A stretch of DNA of 64,000 nt from Diphasiastrum complanatum (lineage: Eukaryota > Streptophyta > Lycopodiopsida > Lycopodiales > Lycopodiaceae), in NCBI GenBank assembly GCA_029204225.1, contig CM055114.1, positions 10,563,948 to 10,627,947 of the forward strand, in the 5' to 3' direction. The translations under genes were made by a program, and so were the position numbers. Under the pieces are notes generated by a model. That model was not told where the DNA came from. It ran no database searches and was given only the letters and a program-made list of their open reading frames with translations. Of the stretch, positions 44,111 through 54,984 are shown in pieces; position 1 is the stretch's first letter; each line of letters begins with the position of its first letter.

Positions 44111-45871
44111 CATGCAACTCTCTCATAGTGCTTGCACCTTTGTCGATTCTAACCGTGACCTTGTCCTTTAGAACTTGAAGTATAGCCAATCTGCTATCTC
44201 TTGTGATTGCCGATCCCTTGACTCTTTGATCCACAAGATTTAGTTCCTAAGATATCTAGGTAAAGTAAAAGCAAAAGCAATCTTAAAGAAGCCTTAAAGC
44301 AATTTCCTCTAATTAATATCTCTATATAAGGTAAAAGCACCCAAGACTTATCTATAGCAAAACTTGTGCTCCAAATTAAGCACTAGAATCTCAACCTTGA
44401 GTCTAACTAAATTTTAATTTGACTTTACTAGATATAGGTAAAGGCACCTAGCAATAGGGGTAACAATGTGAACATTAACTCTAACAACGAACGCTCTATG
44501 TGCAGATGTTTATTTTAACTACATATAGCGATGGATAGTGGCCTTCTTCAGGGCTCTACATTCCGGCACTTTAAATATCAAAATAACCATATACTTTCCA
44601 ATGATCTAGGAAGAGAAGTCTTTCTCCAAATTTGCAAGCTGAAAATCTAATGCTTGCTTTTGCCAACTTGCCAAAATTTGAAATTTGGCAGTTATATGAA
44701 GCCGTGTTGGACATGAATATGAAAAGATAATTTAAGCTACAAGCTCAAGCTTAAGCTTGCAAAAAGCCAGCCACTAACAGTAGATTGTGTATCGAGACTT
44801 CTTCTGTTGTCTCCAAGCTGAAAATGTGGATAGAAGCTGCAAAACGTGTAGCACTATACAGGATCTAAGAAAAAATTATATTTCCCAAACGAAAAGTTTT
44901 CTCCTTGCCCTTGATAGTGCTTTGCTACCAAATTAAGACAAATAATCTCATCAGACATGATTGGACAGCAAAATGAAGCTCAATCAGAGGCCCTTGAAAC
45001 AAAAAAACCAATTTATTAAATAAGTACAAGTCCTTGAAAGAATTGTAGGTCCACCACTTCAGTCTCCCACAAGTAACTCCGGAGTCTGCTAGCAATGAAC
45101 CATGAAATGATGTGAGTTTACCCTGAAAATAGTGTTGTGAACTGTTTAAGGGTTTTATTAAGGTTCTACTATTAAAGAGTCTAATAAGGTTAGGGTACAC
45201 ATCTTGGCACAAGTTCCATGCTTCCTGTGTGTCCCACCAAAGGAATACAAATCATGACTTAAAATTAGGATTTGGGACCTGAGGGCCCGTAATATAGTAA
45301 ACCATGTATTTAATGATGCCTTGGAAATCCAGATAAATAATCTCCAGAGTCCAAACAATAACATTTAACTACATAGTCAACCATCTGTCCCTGCGTATTT
45401 AGGATAACGACAATTTTGGGAATGCATGACAACATAGATGTAGACTTCCCTTTTTTTAGGTAGTGATTTGGAAAGATGACCTCTTTGCAGCCTGTGTACT
45501 TGTTATATATGCAAACGAGACTTTCTACAACTCTACAGAAAGTCTTGAACAAGTTGCCTTGTTTTCTTATATTTTGGTCATTCCATTTTGCACCGTAGCT
45601 CATGTTCACCCACAAAATTAAGGCAACAATTTGAAACTCATGATTTCAACCGTCCATGTCAAATGTTGTCTTTTGAAATCCGTTATGAGCCAAAATCTCA
45701 TGCATGTATATTAAATGTTCAATGCAAACTGATTGTGTCATTATAAGACGTATTCTGCATATTGTAATTGCTTGGGTCTTATTGAACTCTGGAAAAAATC
45801 TTGAAAGTTTTCCCTGCAGCAAAAGTAAGGTTTCTGCAGTGTAGTTACTGGTTACTTTTCTAAAATCCCAG
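44111..45871 (+). other. Rest of the last NERD1 intron
   Basis: Plus strand shows no gene. Minus strand at 45615-44925 has three overlapping open stretches (e.g. IYNKYTGCKEVIFPNHYLKK, SCIPKIVVILNTQGQMVDYV) that look protein-like but match no family I recognise. The region ends with the exon E acceptor. Confidence 0.45.
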
Positions 45872-46351
45872 GTGACAGCATTCAGTGTAGAAAGTGCTCA
45901 TGCGCATGAAGGGATTCAAAGGTGGCAGATTGTGACGGGTGCTTCTTGGTCAACTCACCCCTCTCTTTCTGGTTTAACATTTGATAAGGTTGTCCCAACT
46001 CTTATGGCCTTGCCCTTGCGCAAATATGGTTCTCCATCTGTGATTCTTGCAGCCGGTGAGCATGAAGCTGTGATTATCTCGGCTGGTGGTAGTCAGCTGA
46101 GCAGTTTTGCACTCCCTTCTGCAACTACTCATTCAATTATAGCAGTGGACTTTACAGGTGATGGATATAATGACTTGCTTGTATGTACGGGAAATGGCAT
46201 ATATGGTTTTGTCCAAACTCAGCATTCTGGTGCAGTTTTGTTCAGCTCCTTAGTTGGATGCTTAATTGTGGTTATGGCTGTAATATTTGTAACACACTAT
46301 CTCAATGCTCCAAAAGGTAAACCAAGGCCACTCAGTAGAAGCACAGATTAG
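45872..46351 (+). CDS. NERD1: NERD1-like terminal exon E with transmembrane segment
   Basis: Acceptor AATCCCAG before 45872; the frame runs to TAG at 46349-46351 (159 codons). It begins VTAFSVESAHAHEGIQRWQI and includes WSTHPSLSGLTFDKVVPTL, AAGEHEAVIISAGGS, DFTGDGYNDLLVCTGNGIYG and FVQTQHSGAVLFSSLVGC, then a hydrophobic helix (LIVVMAVIFVTHYL) and a short basic tail ending GKPRPLSRSTD. The D-x-x-G-D-G-x-x-D loop is a second FG-GAP signature. The single C-terminal membrane helix with a short cytosolic tail is as expected for NERD1. Confidence 0.95.
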   Translation: MTAFSVESAHAHEGIQRWQIVTGASWSTHPSLSGLTFDKVVPTLMALPLRKYGSPSVILAAGEHEAVIISAGGSQLSSFALPSATTHSIIAVDFTGDGYNDLLVCTGNGIYGFVQTQHSGAVLFSSLVGCLIVVMAVIFVTHYLNAPKGKPRPLSRSTD

Positions 46352-46546
46352 CTCTATTTTATGGTGACATTTACCAAAATTACTTCAATGCTTTTATTCC
46401 GAGTTTGATGGTCCCATTCCTAAGTGACTTTTAGCTGACAATCATATCCAAAATGGAAAATTTTGTACCAAAAAAGCATCTTTCCTGCTTACAGGAAAGA
46501 ATGTGCACGTGAAAGGCCTTTGAATTAAATTATAAAACTCCTTGCT

Positions 46547-46620
<74 letters not shown>

Positions 46621-47030
46621 GATGTTGTGGATAACATCTTTGAAGTATAGCAATCTGTTTCTGCAGAACAGTAACATGAAGGTAGATTCTTATTACTGTA
46701 TCATAATCTTGAAATCAATTTTTTTTTAACAATGTGCTGCTTGAGAATAGAGAAAAGTGTTGTAGTTCGGAGTGGCTTTTTGTAAGATTATCAGAAACTT
46801 ATGATCTTGTGATGACCTGCTTACCACTGTTTTAACACCATGTAGCTGTGCAACTGTCCAAATTTGGAGATTTCTATTTATTGCAAGTGTGAAAGAATTT
46901 TTATTTATTTTTTGCTGTGATCTTCTTGAAACTTACAGTTTTACCTCCCTGAGCTTTTGATTCCATGCACTTTTGTAAAGATTTAGAATAGAAAATTGAA
47001 AAAAATTCAGAATAGACATCTTGTTGATGT
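46352..47030 (+). other. Probable NERD1 3' UTR and downstream sequence
   Basis: AT-rich sequence directly after the NERD1 stop, with a long (TC)n array at 46550-46619. No sharp poly(A) site could be chosen. Confidence 0.5.
46550..46619. repeat. (TC)35 microsatellite
   Basis: Seventy bases of uninterrupted TC within ~200 bp of the NERD1 stop codon, so possibly in its 3' UTR. Confidence 0.97.
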
Positions 47031-47037
47031 TGGTGTG

Positions 47038-47106
47038 CTTTTTGGTTTCCAAGGGGAGGCTTGAACTTGGGACCAAAGAAACTTTGGATGCCTTGATGTT
47101 GGTGTG
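47038..47106 (-). repeat. Dispersed copy of the tRNA-like repeat
   Basis: The reverse complement contains GGCATCCAAAGTTTCTTTGG and GCCTCCCCTTGGAAACC, identical or nearly so to the units at 51141-51510. The 5' part is diverged. A copy 4 kb away in the opposite orientation shows that the unit is dispersed as well as tandem. Confidence 0.8.
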
Positions 47107-47110
47107 AAAC

Positions 47111-48870
47111 AGGTAGCTCATAAATGGATGTCAGATTCGTGCGTATGTAGAGAAAATGCATACAGTTCTTTTGTTGTCTTATGCACACAGGCAAAAAATT
47201 GCATAGGAGGCTATGGCAAAGCTGAAGGAGTCACCTGAACTTTTTAAATTTGTTATTGGATGGTACTATCCTAGTCTTATTATCAATCTGTCTCTAATGT
47301 TGATCTATCATCAACCATGTTAGCAAAAGTGTAAGGAATGATTTGTTGTCTAGACATATGCTTGAAGCTTGTATTTCTATTCTGTGAAAATATGCCAATG
47401 AATTCTTTGTACTCTAACGAAGTTGTTTGTCATATGCAACTCTATGCACTTGTCTACCTGTTAGCCTAAGATATATTTCAACAAATAACTATGTCAACTT
47501 AACTTTGTAGAGGTGCTAGAAAATCTAGAAGCACTTGTTTTCTCAACATGGAGAAATTTTAAAATTTTAAAATTTCGTTTATCATGAGTATTCGATGGCC
47601 AAATTTTGATGTGGAGTTAGACAACTCGTAAATGTCATTTAAATAGGCGTTATCAGATTTTGGTGATGTATGACTGCCTGACTTTTGTTGAAAAGTTGTT
47701 TATGTCGGATTCCAATGTAAAGCTTCTGAAGGATTTTTGACATCCCAAACTTTTAACTGTGATTGTCTGGCCTCTGATTTACTGCAGCCTGTCTCAGACA
47801 AAGAAACTAGCTTCATTGTCCTGCGATTTTTGCCATGCAACTTTGCCCCTTTGAGTACATTGTTCCAGTTTCAAGTAAACAGGTTTTTTACGGCATTGGC
47901 AGATGCGTCTATGAAAGTGAATATAATAGTCTGATCCGATCTTTCACAATGAATTTCACACCAGTGACATTCTGTTAGGGCTTCAAGCTTATCGCGAGCC
48001 TCCTAATGGCAATTCCAGTGTAGCCTACCTTGTGGTTTGAGCGCACACATCATCAGAACTGCGGAAGATTTTCAAACAGATTCAGAGCATAGGATTAAGT
48101 GACCTTTTGTAAGGGTGAGACCTGAACTTGTTCATCTGCACTCCTTTACAAAATTTTTAGGACAGACCTGGCTTTTGCACTTTTGAACCCATTTTCAGTT
48201 GGTTATGGCAGTATATCATTCCACAAGCACCCCCACAAAGCCCTCTTCAGACGGTTAGGGTACCTGACCTGGCAGCCCCTTCACTGTATAGCAGAGATGA
48301 CAAAATTATAAAACTTAATCCAGAAACTATGAATTCCACAGCGGCAAATCGTTTCCAATTGTAGGTCTTACTGGTGAAAGACCCTTACCAGAAGTTCAGG
48401 AGACAGCAAGTCAGACTTCAAAGATTGTTTGTAATTTTCTATGAGCAGCAGAGTCACATTAAGGAATCTGTAGTAGTGTGCATGAGCTAGCAGGTTGTGG
48501 ATAAGCACAAGAGAAAATCAAAAAAATTACAGATAGCCGTGAGCATCAGGTTAGCATCAAGTCACATTCAAGTACAATAAAGTTGCGCAGAGGTTTCTTA
48601 TGGCTATTTTAGATCGAACTCAACAGCATCAGCTTCCATAACTCTGCTGCTTTTTTTATTTATGTTTCTGCTAGAGTTCTCTATTGTAGGATGGTGTAAT
48701 TGTTGTGTGTAGAACACAATCTTTGAACTTCGAATTAAAGCCAAGGTGAATTCTCGACTACTAGCTTTCAAGTGCAAATAATCTCCTAATGAATGAAAGA
48801 GGCCCTCGCAAAAGCAGCTGACCTTTTTTCTACAGCTGGTGGGGTTTTTTGTTTATGGCCATTTCAAGAC
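47111..48870. other. No feature recognised
   Basis: Ordinary intergenic-looking sequence with short ORFs only. No domain, LTR pair or TIR found. Confidence 0.4.
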
Positions 48871-48879
48871 ACTTTTCAA

Positions 48880-49985
48880 AGCCCGATTACCCAAAGAAGT
48901 TTCAGTTATCCTTTTTGTTGATGACTTTGGGTGGTCCTCTTCTTGCTTTGGCACACTTTCGCACATGACGAGCGTCGTCTTCTGCTTTTCTATCCTGTTT
49001 GTTTCCCTCTATTGTTGACGACACTCATATTGTGGAGCCTGCTAACGATGTCCTCTTAATTATTCTCAGCTTTGGGTCTTACTGTGAATCCTTCTGAATG
49101 TTTGGCTTGGTGTCCTCAAGGCCTTCCTGTTGAGTTCCCTTTACATGTAAGTTTCAAAACTCCAGTTGATGGGATTCGGGCTCTTGTATTCCTATAAGTA
49201 CCCTTGACTTTGTTGATTCTTCTTTGCGGGACTCTTTGGATGTGCATGTGTGCCATGCTGATTTGACAAAGCTTGGCCATGCTCAAGTTGCTCCAGGCAT
49301 TTTCACCCAATGCTTTGCTCAACGACCAAGTTGTATTTTGCGATATGTTTCTCCCCCTCTAGATGCTTTGGCTTTACTGCAAGAATTTGATAATACTTTA
49401 TCAAGTTCCAGGTCACTTGATGGGTCTAGGAACCTTTGATATTTTCGACAGTCGGTTTGTTAAAAGACAAGTCTCACTTCCTACTTCTTTGGAAGGTGTT
49501 GGTCTTATCTGCATAGCTTCCATTGTTCCAACTATTTTTCTAAGAAGTTGGGCCCTTGTTGCCTCTGCACTTATTTCTCGGTTTCAATAGGGTAACCATC
49601 TTATTCTTCTTGATTCAATAGCCCATGTGGAGACACAATCTTCCTTTTCAACATCTTTGTGCGACCAATGATTTCATTCTTCCACCTGTGCGAGCTTTTT
49701 TGCCTCCCTTTGAGACTTTCCTCAGTCATCAATGAGCTCATTTTCAAAAAGATTATGGAGTGATTCCACTCTCACGCTTTCACATAGCTTTTTAGTGATT
49801 CACCTTTAGATGAGACTTGGCCTCGCCTTCTTTTTTGTGCAAGCCCAGGTGTTGGCGTTGGTGCTTGGCTTGTTATTTCGCTCTCGTGTCTTTTGTCAAA
49901 GTTGTTTGTCATTGCTCTTCGAGTTAGATTGAGGCTTTCTCATCCAATGAAATGTTCTCCCTCTCTTTATTTTTTGCACTCATCT
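48880..49985 (+). pseudogene. LINE reverse transcriptase relic (3' part)
   Basis: Around 48915 LFVDDFGW fits the F/Y-x-DD catalytic motif of LINE RT. After several stops come DSLDVHVCHADLTKLGHAQV (thumb region) and RPSCILRYVSPPLDALALL. Further on, SPGVGVGAWLV and RVRLRLSHP match the post-RT segment common to this LINE type. It is heavily frameshifted, and it may be related to the 42.5-44.1 kb relic because the two cover complementary parts. Confidence 0.65.
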
Positions 49986-49989
49986 TGTT

Positions 49990-50890
49990 TAAGACAACAA
50001 TATTGGCATTTTCATAGGATTTAAAAGGTCCTAAATAAAAATCTACTTCTATAAAAAATTGTAACATTGTTAAGAAAAAAATTAATTGAACTATTTTTTA
50101 CATACTGAAATTTATTAATAAATTTCTTTTGTAAAATAAAATATTTTTACATCATAGTTTTGAAATTAATAATATGCTTATTTTTATAATAAAAAATTTG
50201 TTAAATTTATTTTTATCTTTAAAATTTTAAAAAGTACACCGTTTGTTAGAATACTAAAATTTATTAATAAATGTCTTTTGTAAAATAAAATATTTTTAAA
50301 CCATAGTTTTGAAATTAATAAAATGCTTATTTTTATATTTAAAAATTTGTTAAATTTATTTTTATCTTTAAAATTTTAAAAATTACACCGTTTTTTAGAA
50401 AAGTTAAAATATGAATATTTGTAATATTAATTTTTTTCTATTTCTAAAAATCTAAAATACTAAAAAATTAGTACTTTTAAGATGGTATAATATATATGAA
50501 ATTTAAATTTTTAGAATAGCTACTATCTTAAAAAATTTATATTAACATACACATTATTAAAAACTTAAACTACGTTAAAATATTTACTCTATTCATGATC
50601 ATAATTGAGCACATCAATGAATTAATCATGTACATCAAATGATAATTGAACAATTATATTAGTAAGTAGTTATATTGCACCAATAAGTTTTCAATCTATT
50701 CAATGATTATTTGCTCTTTAAAAAATGATTTTATTGATATTATTGCAAGGGCAGCCTCTTTAAATATTTTGATTGTTTTTTCGATCTTTCTATGAAATTA
50801 GAAATTTGATGTTTCTTAATTACATTCACGATTTTTATTCACAAGAATAAATTGCTATAGAAAAAGTGCCTAGTTTAAAAGAACTAGATA
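49990..50890. other. AT-rich block with a tandem duplication
   Basis: Very AT-rich. Two units starting at 50104 and 50253 (period 149 bp) share ATTTATTAATAAAT and AAATTTGTTAAATTTATTTT. No coding signal. Confidence 0.7.
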
Positions 50891-50891
50891 T

Positions 50892-51140
50892 ATGTACATA
50901 ATGTCATTCCACACATGTGAAGAGGTCCTTCGATATTTGGATCTTAACCTATATCATCACCTTGTAACATCCAGAGCCACCCTTCTCCTAGACAAGGCAA
51001 ATACCATAAAAAGTGTCTTACAACTTGAATCATTCCACGATGTAATCGAACTTACCAATGCCAATAGCAAGGGCACTGTGGTGTTGGAATGTGTAAAGTA
51101 TAAAAACGAAGCCATTTATAAGCTGGAAGTGTCATTATGA
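50892..51140 (+). other. Unassigned 82-codon open frame
   Basis: The frame reads SFHTCEEVLRYLDLNLYHHL then SVLQLESFHDVIELTNANSK and ends just where the tRNA-like array starts. No family recognised; it may be a retroelement fragment. Confidence 0.25.
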
Positions 51141-51510
51141 GATGACAACCCAACGGGGTTGGCTCAACTGGTTAGCTTGGCATCCAAAGTTTCTTTGGTC
51201 CCAGGTTCGAACCTCCCCTTGGAAACCAAGAAGCATTATGAGATGACACTCAAGGGTGTTGGCTCAATTGGTTATCTTGACATCCAAAGTCTCTTTGGTC
51301 TCAAGTTCGAGCCTCCCCTTGGAAACCAAGAAGCATTATGAGATGACAGCCAAGGGTGTTGGCTCAGTTGGTTATCTTGACATCCAAAGTTTCTTTGAAG
51401 TTCGAGCCTCCCCTTGGAAACCAAGAAGCATTATGGAATGACCATCCAAAGTTTCTTTGGTCCTAGGTTCAAGGCCTCCCCTTGAAAACCAAGATGCATT
51501 ATGCGATGAC
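51141..51510 (+). repeat. Tandem array of tRNA-like units
   Basis: Units start with GATGAC at 51141, 51242 and 51342, then a diverged, shortened unit near 51437. Each full unit contains a ~72-nt core: CCAAGGG...CCCTTGG (7-bp acceptor-like pairing), a box-A-like TTGGCTCAACTGGTTAG, a central hairpin CCAAAGTTTCTTTGG and a box-B-like GGTTCGAACC. The spacer is AAACCAAGAAGCATTATGA. Length and box spacing fit a tRNA or tRNA-derived SINE head. The T-stem is imperfect, so I do not call a functional tRNA. Confidence 0.75.
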
Positions 51511-51529
51511 GACTGAAAATCTAACCTAG

Positions 51530-51960
51530 GACTGCTTTTTGCAACTTCAATCCTCGGATAATTCAGCAACGGTATGTCCAAATGGGATATCGAGAACCAC
51601 ATTATGGAGGAAATCCGACAGCTAGACCTCGACAATCTGCTCTTGGATATTCGGAACGGTTAGCCTTACCTGCCCCACCAAAGCACCCCGCTTCTCCTGC
51701 CAATTGATGGAACCAGAACCTTACAAAAGTCTCGAGCAATGGAACTATGGTAATAATCAAGAAGGGTGGATCTTCTGAACAATATGCTATTTATGCTGCC
51801 GCACAACAACAAGCATCTAGAAACTGGATCAGAGCACCACTTGGATGCTTTGCATGTGGAGAAACCACAGAGTTGCAGAATGTCCAAATAAAGAAAAATT
51901 TGTACCATTCTATCGTGACTGTGGCCACCACCGGCTACAGCTCTTGTAAATTTGATAACA
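51530..51960 (+). pseudogene. Athila/Tat-like gag C-terminal part with zinc knuckle
   Basis: The frame reads REPHYGGNPTARPRQSALGY, then AAAQQQASRNWIRAPLGCFA. After a single-base shift come the rest of a CX2CX4HX4C knuckle (HRVAECPNKEK) and FYRDCGHHR. A stop precedes the middle part. It is followed by the protease ORF on the same strand. Confidence 0.7.
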
Positions 51961-52096
51961 ATCAAGCAAAGATCAGTAGCTCAGAATAAACCAAGTGTAC
52001 CCTTGATGGTGGTCACCAGAGCACAGAAGCAAAAAGAACCAATAGTAGATTCAGTACCTGCTGATTCTATACCTTTAACTGATATACCAACAGCAT

Positions 52097-52717
52097 ATGG
52101 AGTCTATCCAAATTTTCATGCAAAGGCATTGGATTAAACATCTACAAGAAGAAGAGGAGCTTGAACTTGCTAGAGCAACAGTCGAAGTTCGTTCTTCACC
52201 ATTGCAGTCACCGAAAAATTCACATACAAATATGAATGCTCAGTTGCATCATCATGAAGAACCCTTCATGATGACTGAATCGGAAGCACCGCAAACAGAA
52301 CTGCTCATGAATATTTTGTCTAATAAGATTAATATTTCATTGGGAGAGTTCTTGAAGTTGGTGCCAAAAGCAAAAGAAGTATTAGCGCAAAAGTTAACTC
52401 AAGTTGAATCAGAAGTCCATCAAGAGCCACTATTTTGTGCTGGATTTGAAGAATCTAATGAAGTACTCCACGTCGGAGCAGCTTGGGAAAGTGAACAAAA
52501 AAATATCACTCTGTCAATACAACATAGACAATTTCCTAATGAAGCAGCTATGATAGATGGCAGTTCGGGAGTTAACTTGATTTCTACAAAGCTATTTGCA
52601 AAATGGGACCTTACAAAGATAAAACCTGCGACTTTTGCCATTAAGCTAGCTAATCAAACGACAGTTCGTCCACGAGGAATGGTTGAAGATATACTTGTCA
52701 GAATTGCCGGAGTATAG
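52097..52717 (+). pseudogene. Gypsy retroviral-type aspartic protease ORF
   Basis: After an acidic N-terminal stretch (QEEEELELARATVEVRSS) the frame encodes LFCAGFEESNEVLHVGAA and then the protease core AMIDGSSGVNLISTKLF with KLANQTTVRPRGMVEDILV. Related Athila/Tat Pol proteins have IDGGSxxNL here; D-G-S-S-G keeps the Asp-x-Ser/Gly active-site pattern. The ORF ends at 52717, where RT should follow but does not. Confidence 0.75.
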
Positions 52718-52760
52718 TCTGTTTTATATTATGTTTGAACTTATACACAAACCATTAACA

Positions 52761-52945
52761 CATGTAATCCAGTTTTGCTGCAACAGATTACTCGCTTAAA
52801 TCTCTACAAACATTATATATATCCGTTTTGTCTGCCGTTTGTTCCATATTGTCCATAATGTAATCCAGTTCTGCTACAACAGATTACTCGTTCAAATCCC
52901 TACAAACATTATATATATCCGTTTTGCTTGCCGTTTGTTTCCCTC
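52761..52945. repeat. Tandem duplication of ~95 bp
   Basis: Two units begin with TGTAATCCAGTT and share AACAGATTACTCG and AACATTATATATATCCGTTT. They lie between protease and the satellite block. Confidence 0.88.
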
Positions 52946-54365
52946 TAATTTTTCCAAAGACTCGAATTTTTGAAAAGACTGTAATTTTTGGAGCGACTTG
53001 AATTTTTTAACGACTCGATTTTTTTGGAAAGACTCGAATTTTTCCAATTGATCGAATTTTTCGAAAGACTCGCATTCTTGATAAGACTCGAATTTTTGGA
53101 ATGATTCAAATTTTTGAGACTCAAATTTTTGGAATGACTCGAATTTTGTAAGATTCGAATTTTTGAACGTCTCGATTTTTGGAAAGACTCAAATTTTTCC
53201 AATGGATCAAATTTTTCGAGCAATTCAAATTTTTCCAAAGACTCAAATTTTTCCAAAGGATCGAATTTTTTCAAAGACTCCGATTTTTTGAGACTCAAAT
53301 TTTTGGAATGACTCGAATCTGTAGCCGAGATTGAACATGATCGAGATCTTGATTGTTAGGACTGTCATCTTGACTCTATGCACGACCTAAATGGGCTCTA
53401 AGTATACACGATTAAGTGCGCATTCAAGGAGTCAACTGATACACGATACACGCTACCTGCATGAGTCCAATCAGCACCATTCAGTATAGTATGATATTTT
53501 ATATTTGTCTGGTTCTTATGCACATATCTGAACTATAACGCATTTTGTGTGAAAAGCATTAGGCATTGGTCACGATTGAGATCTCAGTTGTCTGAGCATA
53601 GTCTCTTTAATGAATCTTGATCTAAAAGTATTTGTACATCGAAAGCAATAACACCTGCATCATAGAGTGTAAAGTGAGAGTTGGAGCCAAAGGTTCCTGC
53701 ATGGTATGCTAGCCATTCCCTCAGCCTCTGAGGGCTTATGTTTCTATAGAGGACTCGAATTTTTTGAACGACTCGAATTTTTGGAAAGACTCAAATTTTT
53801 TCAAAGACTCAGAATTTTCAAAAGACTCGAATTTTTTCGAAGACTTCGATTTTTTGAGACGCAAATTTTTTGAACGACTCGAATTTTCAAGACTCGATTT
53901 TTTTAAAGACTCGATTTGTTGGAAAGACTCGAATTTTTTCAAATTTTTGGAAAGACTTGAATTTTAGAAATGATTCAAATTTTGCAAGATTCGAATTTTG
54001 TTAACACCTCGATTTTTTGGAAAGACTCAAATTTTTTCAATGGATCAAATTTTTTGAACGATTTGAATTTTTTCAAAGATTCGAATTTTTTGAAATGCTC
54101 GAATTTTTCCAAAGGATCACATTTTTCCAAAGACTCAGATTTTTTTGAAAACTCGGATTTTTCGAGACTCAAATTTTTGGAATGATTTGAATTTTTCAAG
54201 ACTCGAATTTTTTAACGACTCGATTTTTTGAATTTTTTCAAATGATTGAATTTTTCGAAAGACTTGGATTTTTTTGAAGACTCGAATTTTTGGAACGAGT
54301 TGAATTTTTCAAGACTCGAATTTTTTGAAAGACTCGAATTTTTCCAAAGGATCAAATTTTTTTCG
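52946..54365. repeat. Short-unit satellite GACTCGAATTTTT in two blocks
   Basis: Blocks 52946-53320 and 53745-54365 consist of irregular ~15-30-bp repeats on the theme GACTCGAATTTTTNGAAA, with TTCGAA-like palindromic words. About 425 bp of unrelated sequence separates them. The array occupies the position of RT, RNase H and the integrase core between protease (52717) and the integrase C-terminus (54570). Translated ORFs here (SNFxKDS-type repeats) are artefacts of the satellite. Confidence 0.92.
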
Positions 54366-54554
54366 ATACCCAAGATCAGAAGTCCACCCGCCGTACTTTG
54401 GCCAAATGACAATAAGCTACAATCAAATTCAATTATAAGGCCTATTTGTTAGTTACACATGTTTTTCAAACATTGATGCACATAGGAGATGCATAAACAT
54501 GTCAATTTCTACAAGGATACAAAAGAACTAATGTGAACATACCATTCTAACTCC

Positions 54555-54980
54555 TCAAATAATATCATCTTGGTATATGGTCAGGATGCTGTGATGCCAG
54601 TAGAGTTTTTAGTTCCTTCATTAAGGATTGCCACCACGCAACGTCTTAATGAGTCCAAATCTCTACAGCTACGTCACGAAGCTCTACATAAACTCTGTGA
54701 AACACGCTTACTAGCTCTGCATGCACTGGCAGCTGAAAAGGAAAGACGCAAGGCTTGGCATGATTGCAGATTACAAAAGAAGGATCTTCATTCAGGAGAT
54801 CTGGTCCTGATGTATAAAACCAAGGCAATCAAGGGGAAGTTAAAATTCACGGGCGAAGGTCCTTATAGGATCAAGGTAATTCTTAATCATGGGGCCGTGA
54901 ACTTAGAACAGCTTGATGGGACGCCCTTCCACACACCCATCAATGGTAGCCGGTTGCACAAGTACTGGCCACCACAGTAA
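54555..54980 (+). pseudogene. Athila/Tat-type integrase C-terminal domain
   Basis: The frame encodes LVYGQDAVMPVEFLVPSLRI, then ETRLLALHALAAEKERRKAW, HSGDLVLMYKTKAIKGKLKF and TGEGPYRIKVILNHGAVNL, ending GSRLHKYWPPQ at 54980. The GDLVL...GK...GPYxI sequence is the standard integrase tail of gypsy elements. The catalytic core upstream is absent. A purine-rich GGGGGTGGCACA near 54996 may be the polypurine tract and LTR start. Confidence 0.85.
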
Positions 54981-54984
54981 GACA

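Larger units (their letters stand above)
16249..46351 (+). other. NERD1: NERD1-like gene, 3' part: five exons and four large introns
   Basis: The five exons below join without loss of frame (all introns phase 0) into 392 residues plus stop. They match, in order and without gaps, the C-terminal half of the plant NERD1/FG-GAP repeat membrane protein. Introns are 695, 7476, 6132 and 14621 bp; coding DNA is about 4% of the span. The introns hold a nested Copia insertion, a hAT-like MITE, eroded gypsy, the hAT inverted pair and a LINE remnant. The ~300 N-terminal residues expected for the family were not found upstream. Confidence 0.85.

Noticed and set aside
51141-51510. Functional tRNA genes
   Set aside because: The acceptor pairing and box B are good, but the T-stem pairs poorly and the D-arm is weak; called tRNA-like repeat only.
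51141-51510. CRISPR-like array
   Set aside because: Units are contiguous near-identical ~100-bp tandems without unique spacers, in plant nuclear DNA.
52945-54452. Several ORFs with SNF/KDS/KFE-type repeats on both strands
   Set aside because: They are translations of the GACTCGAATTTTT satellite, open in several frames on both strands; not proteins.
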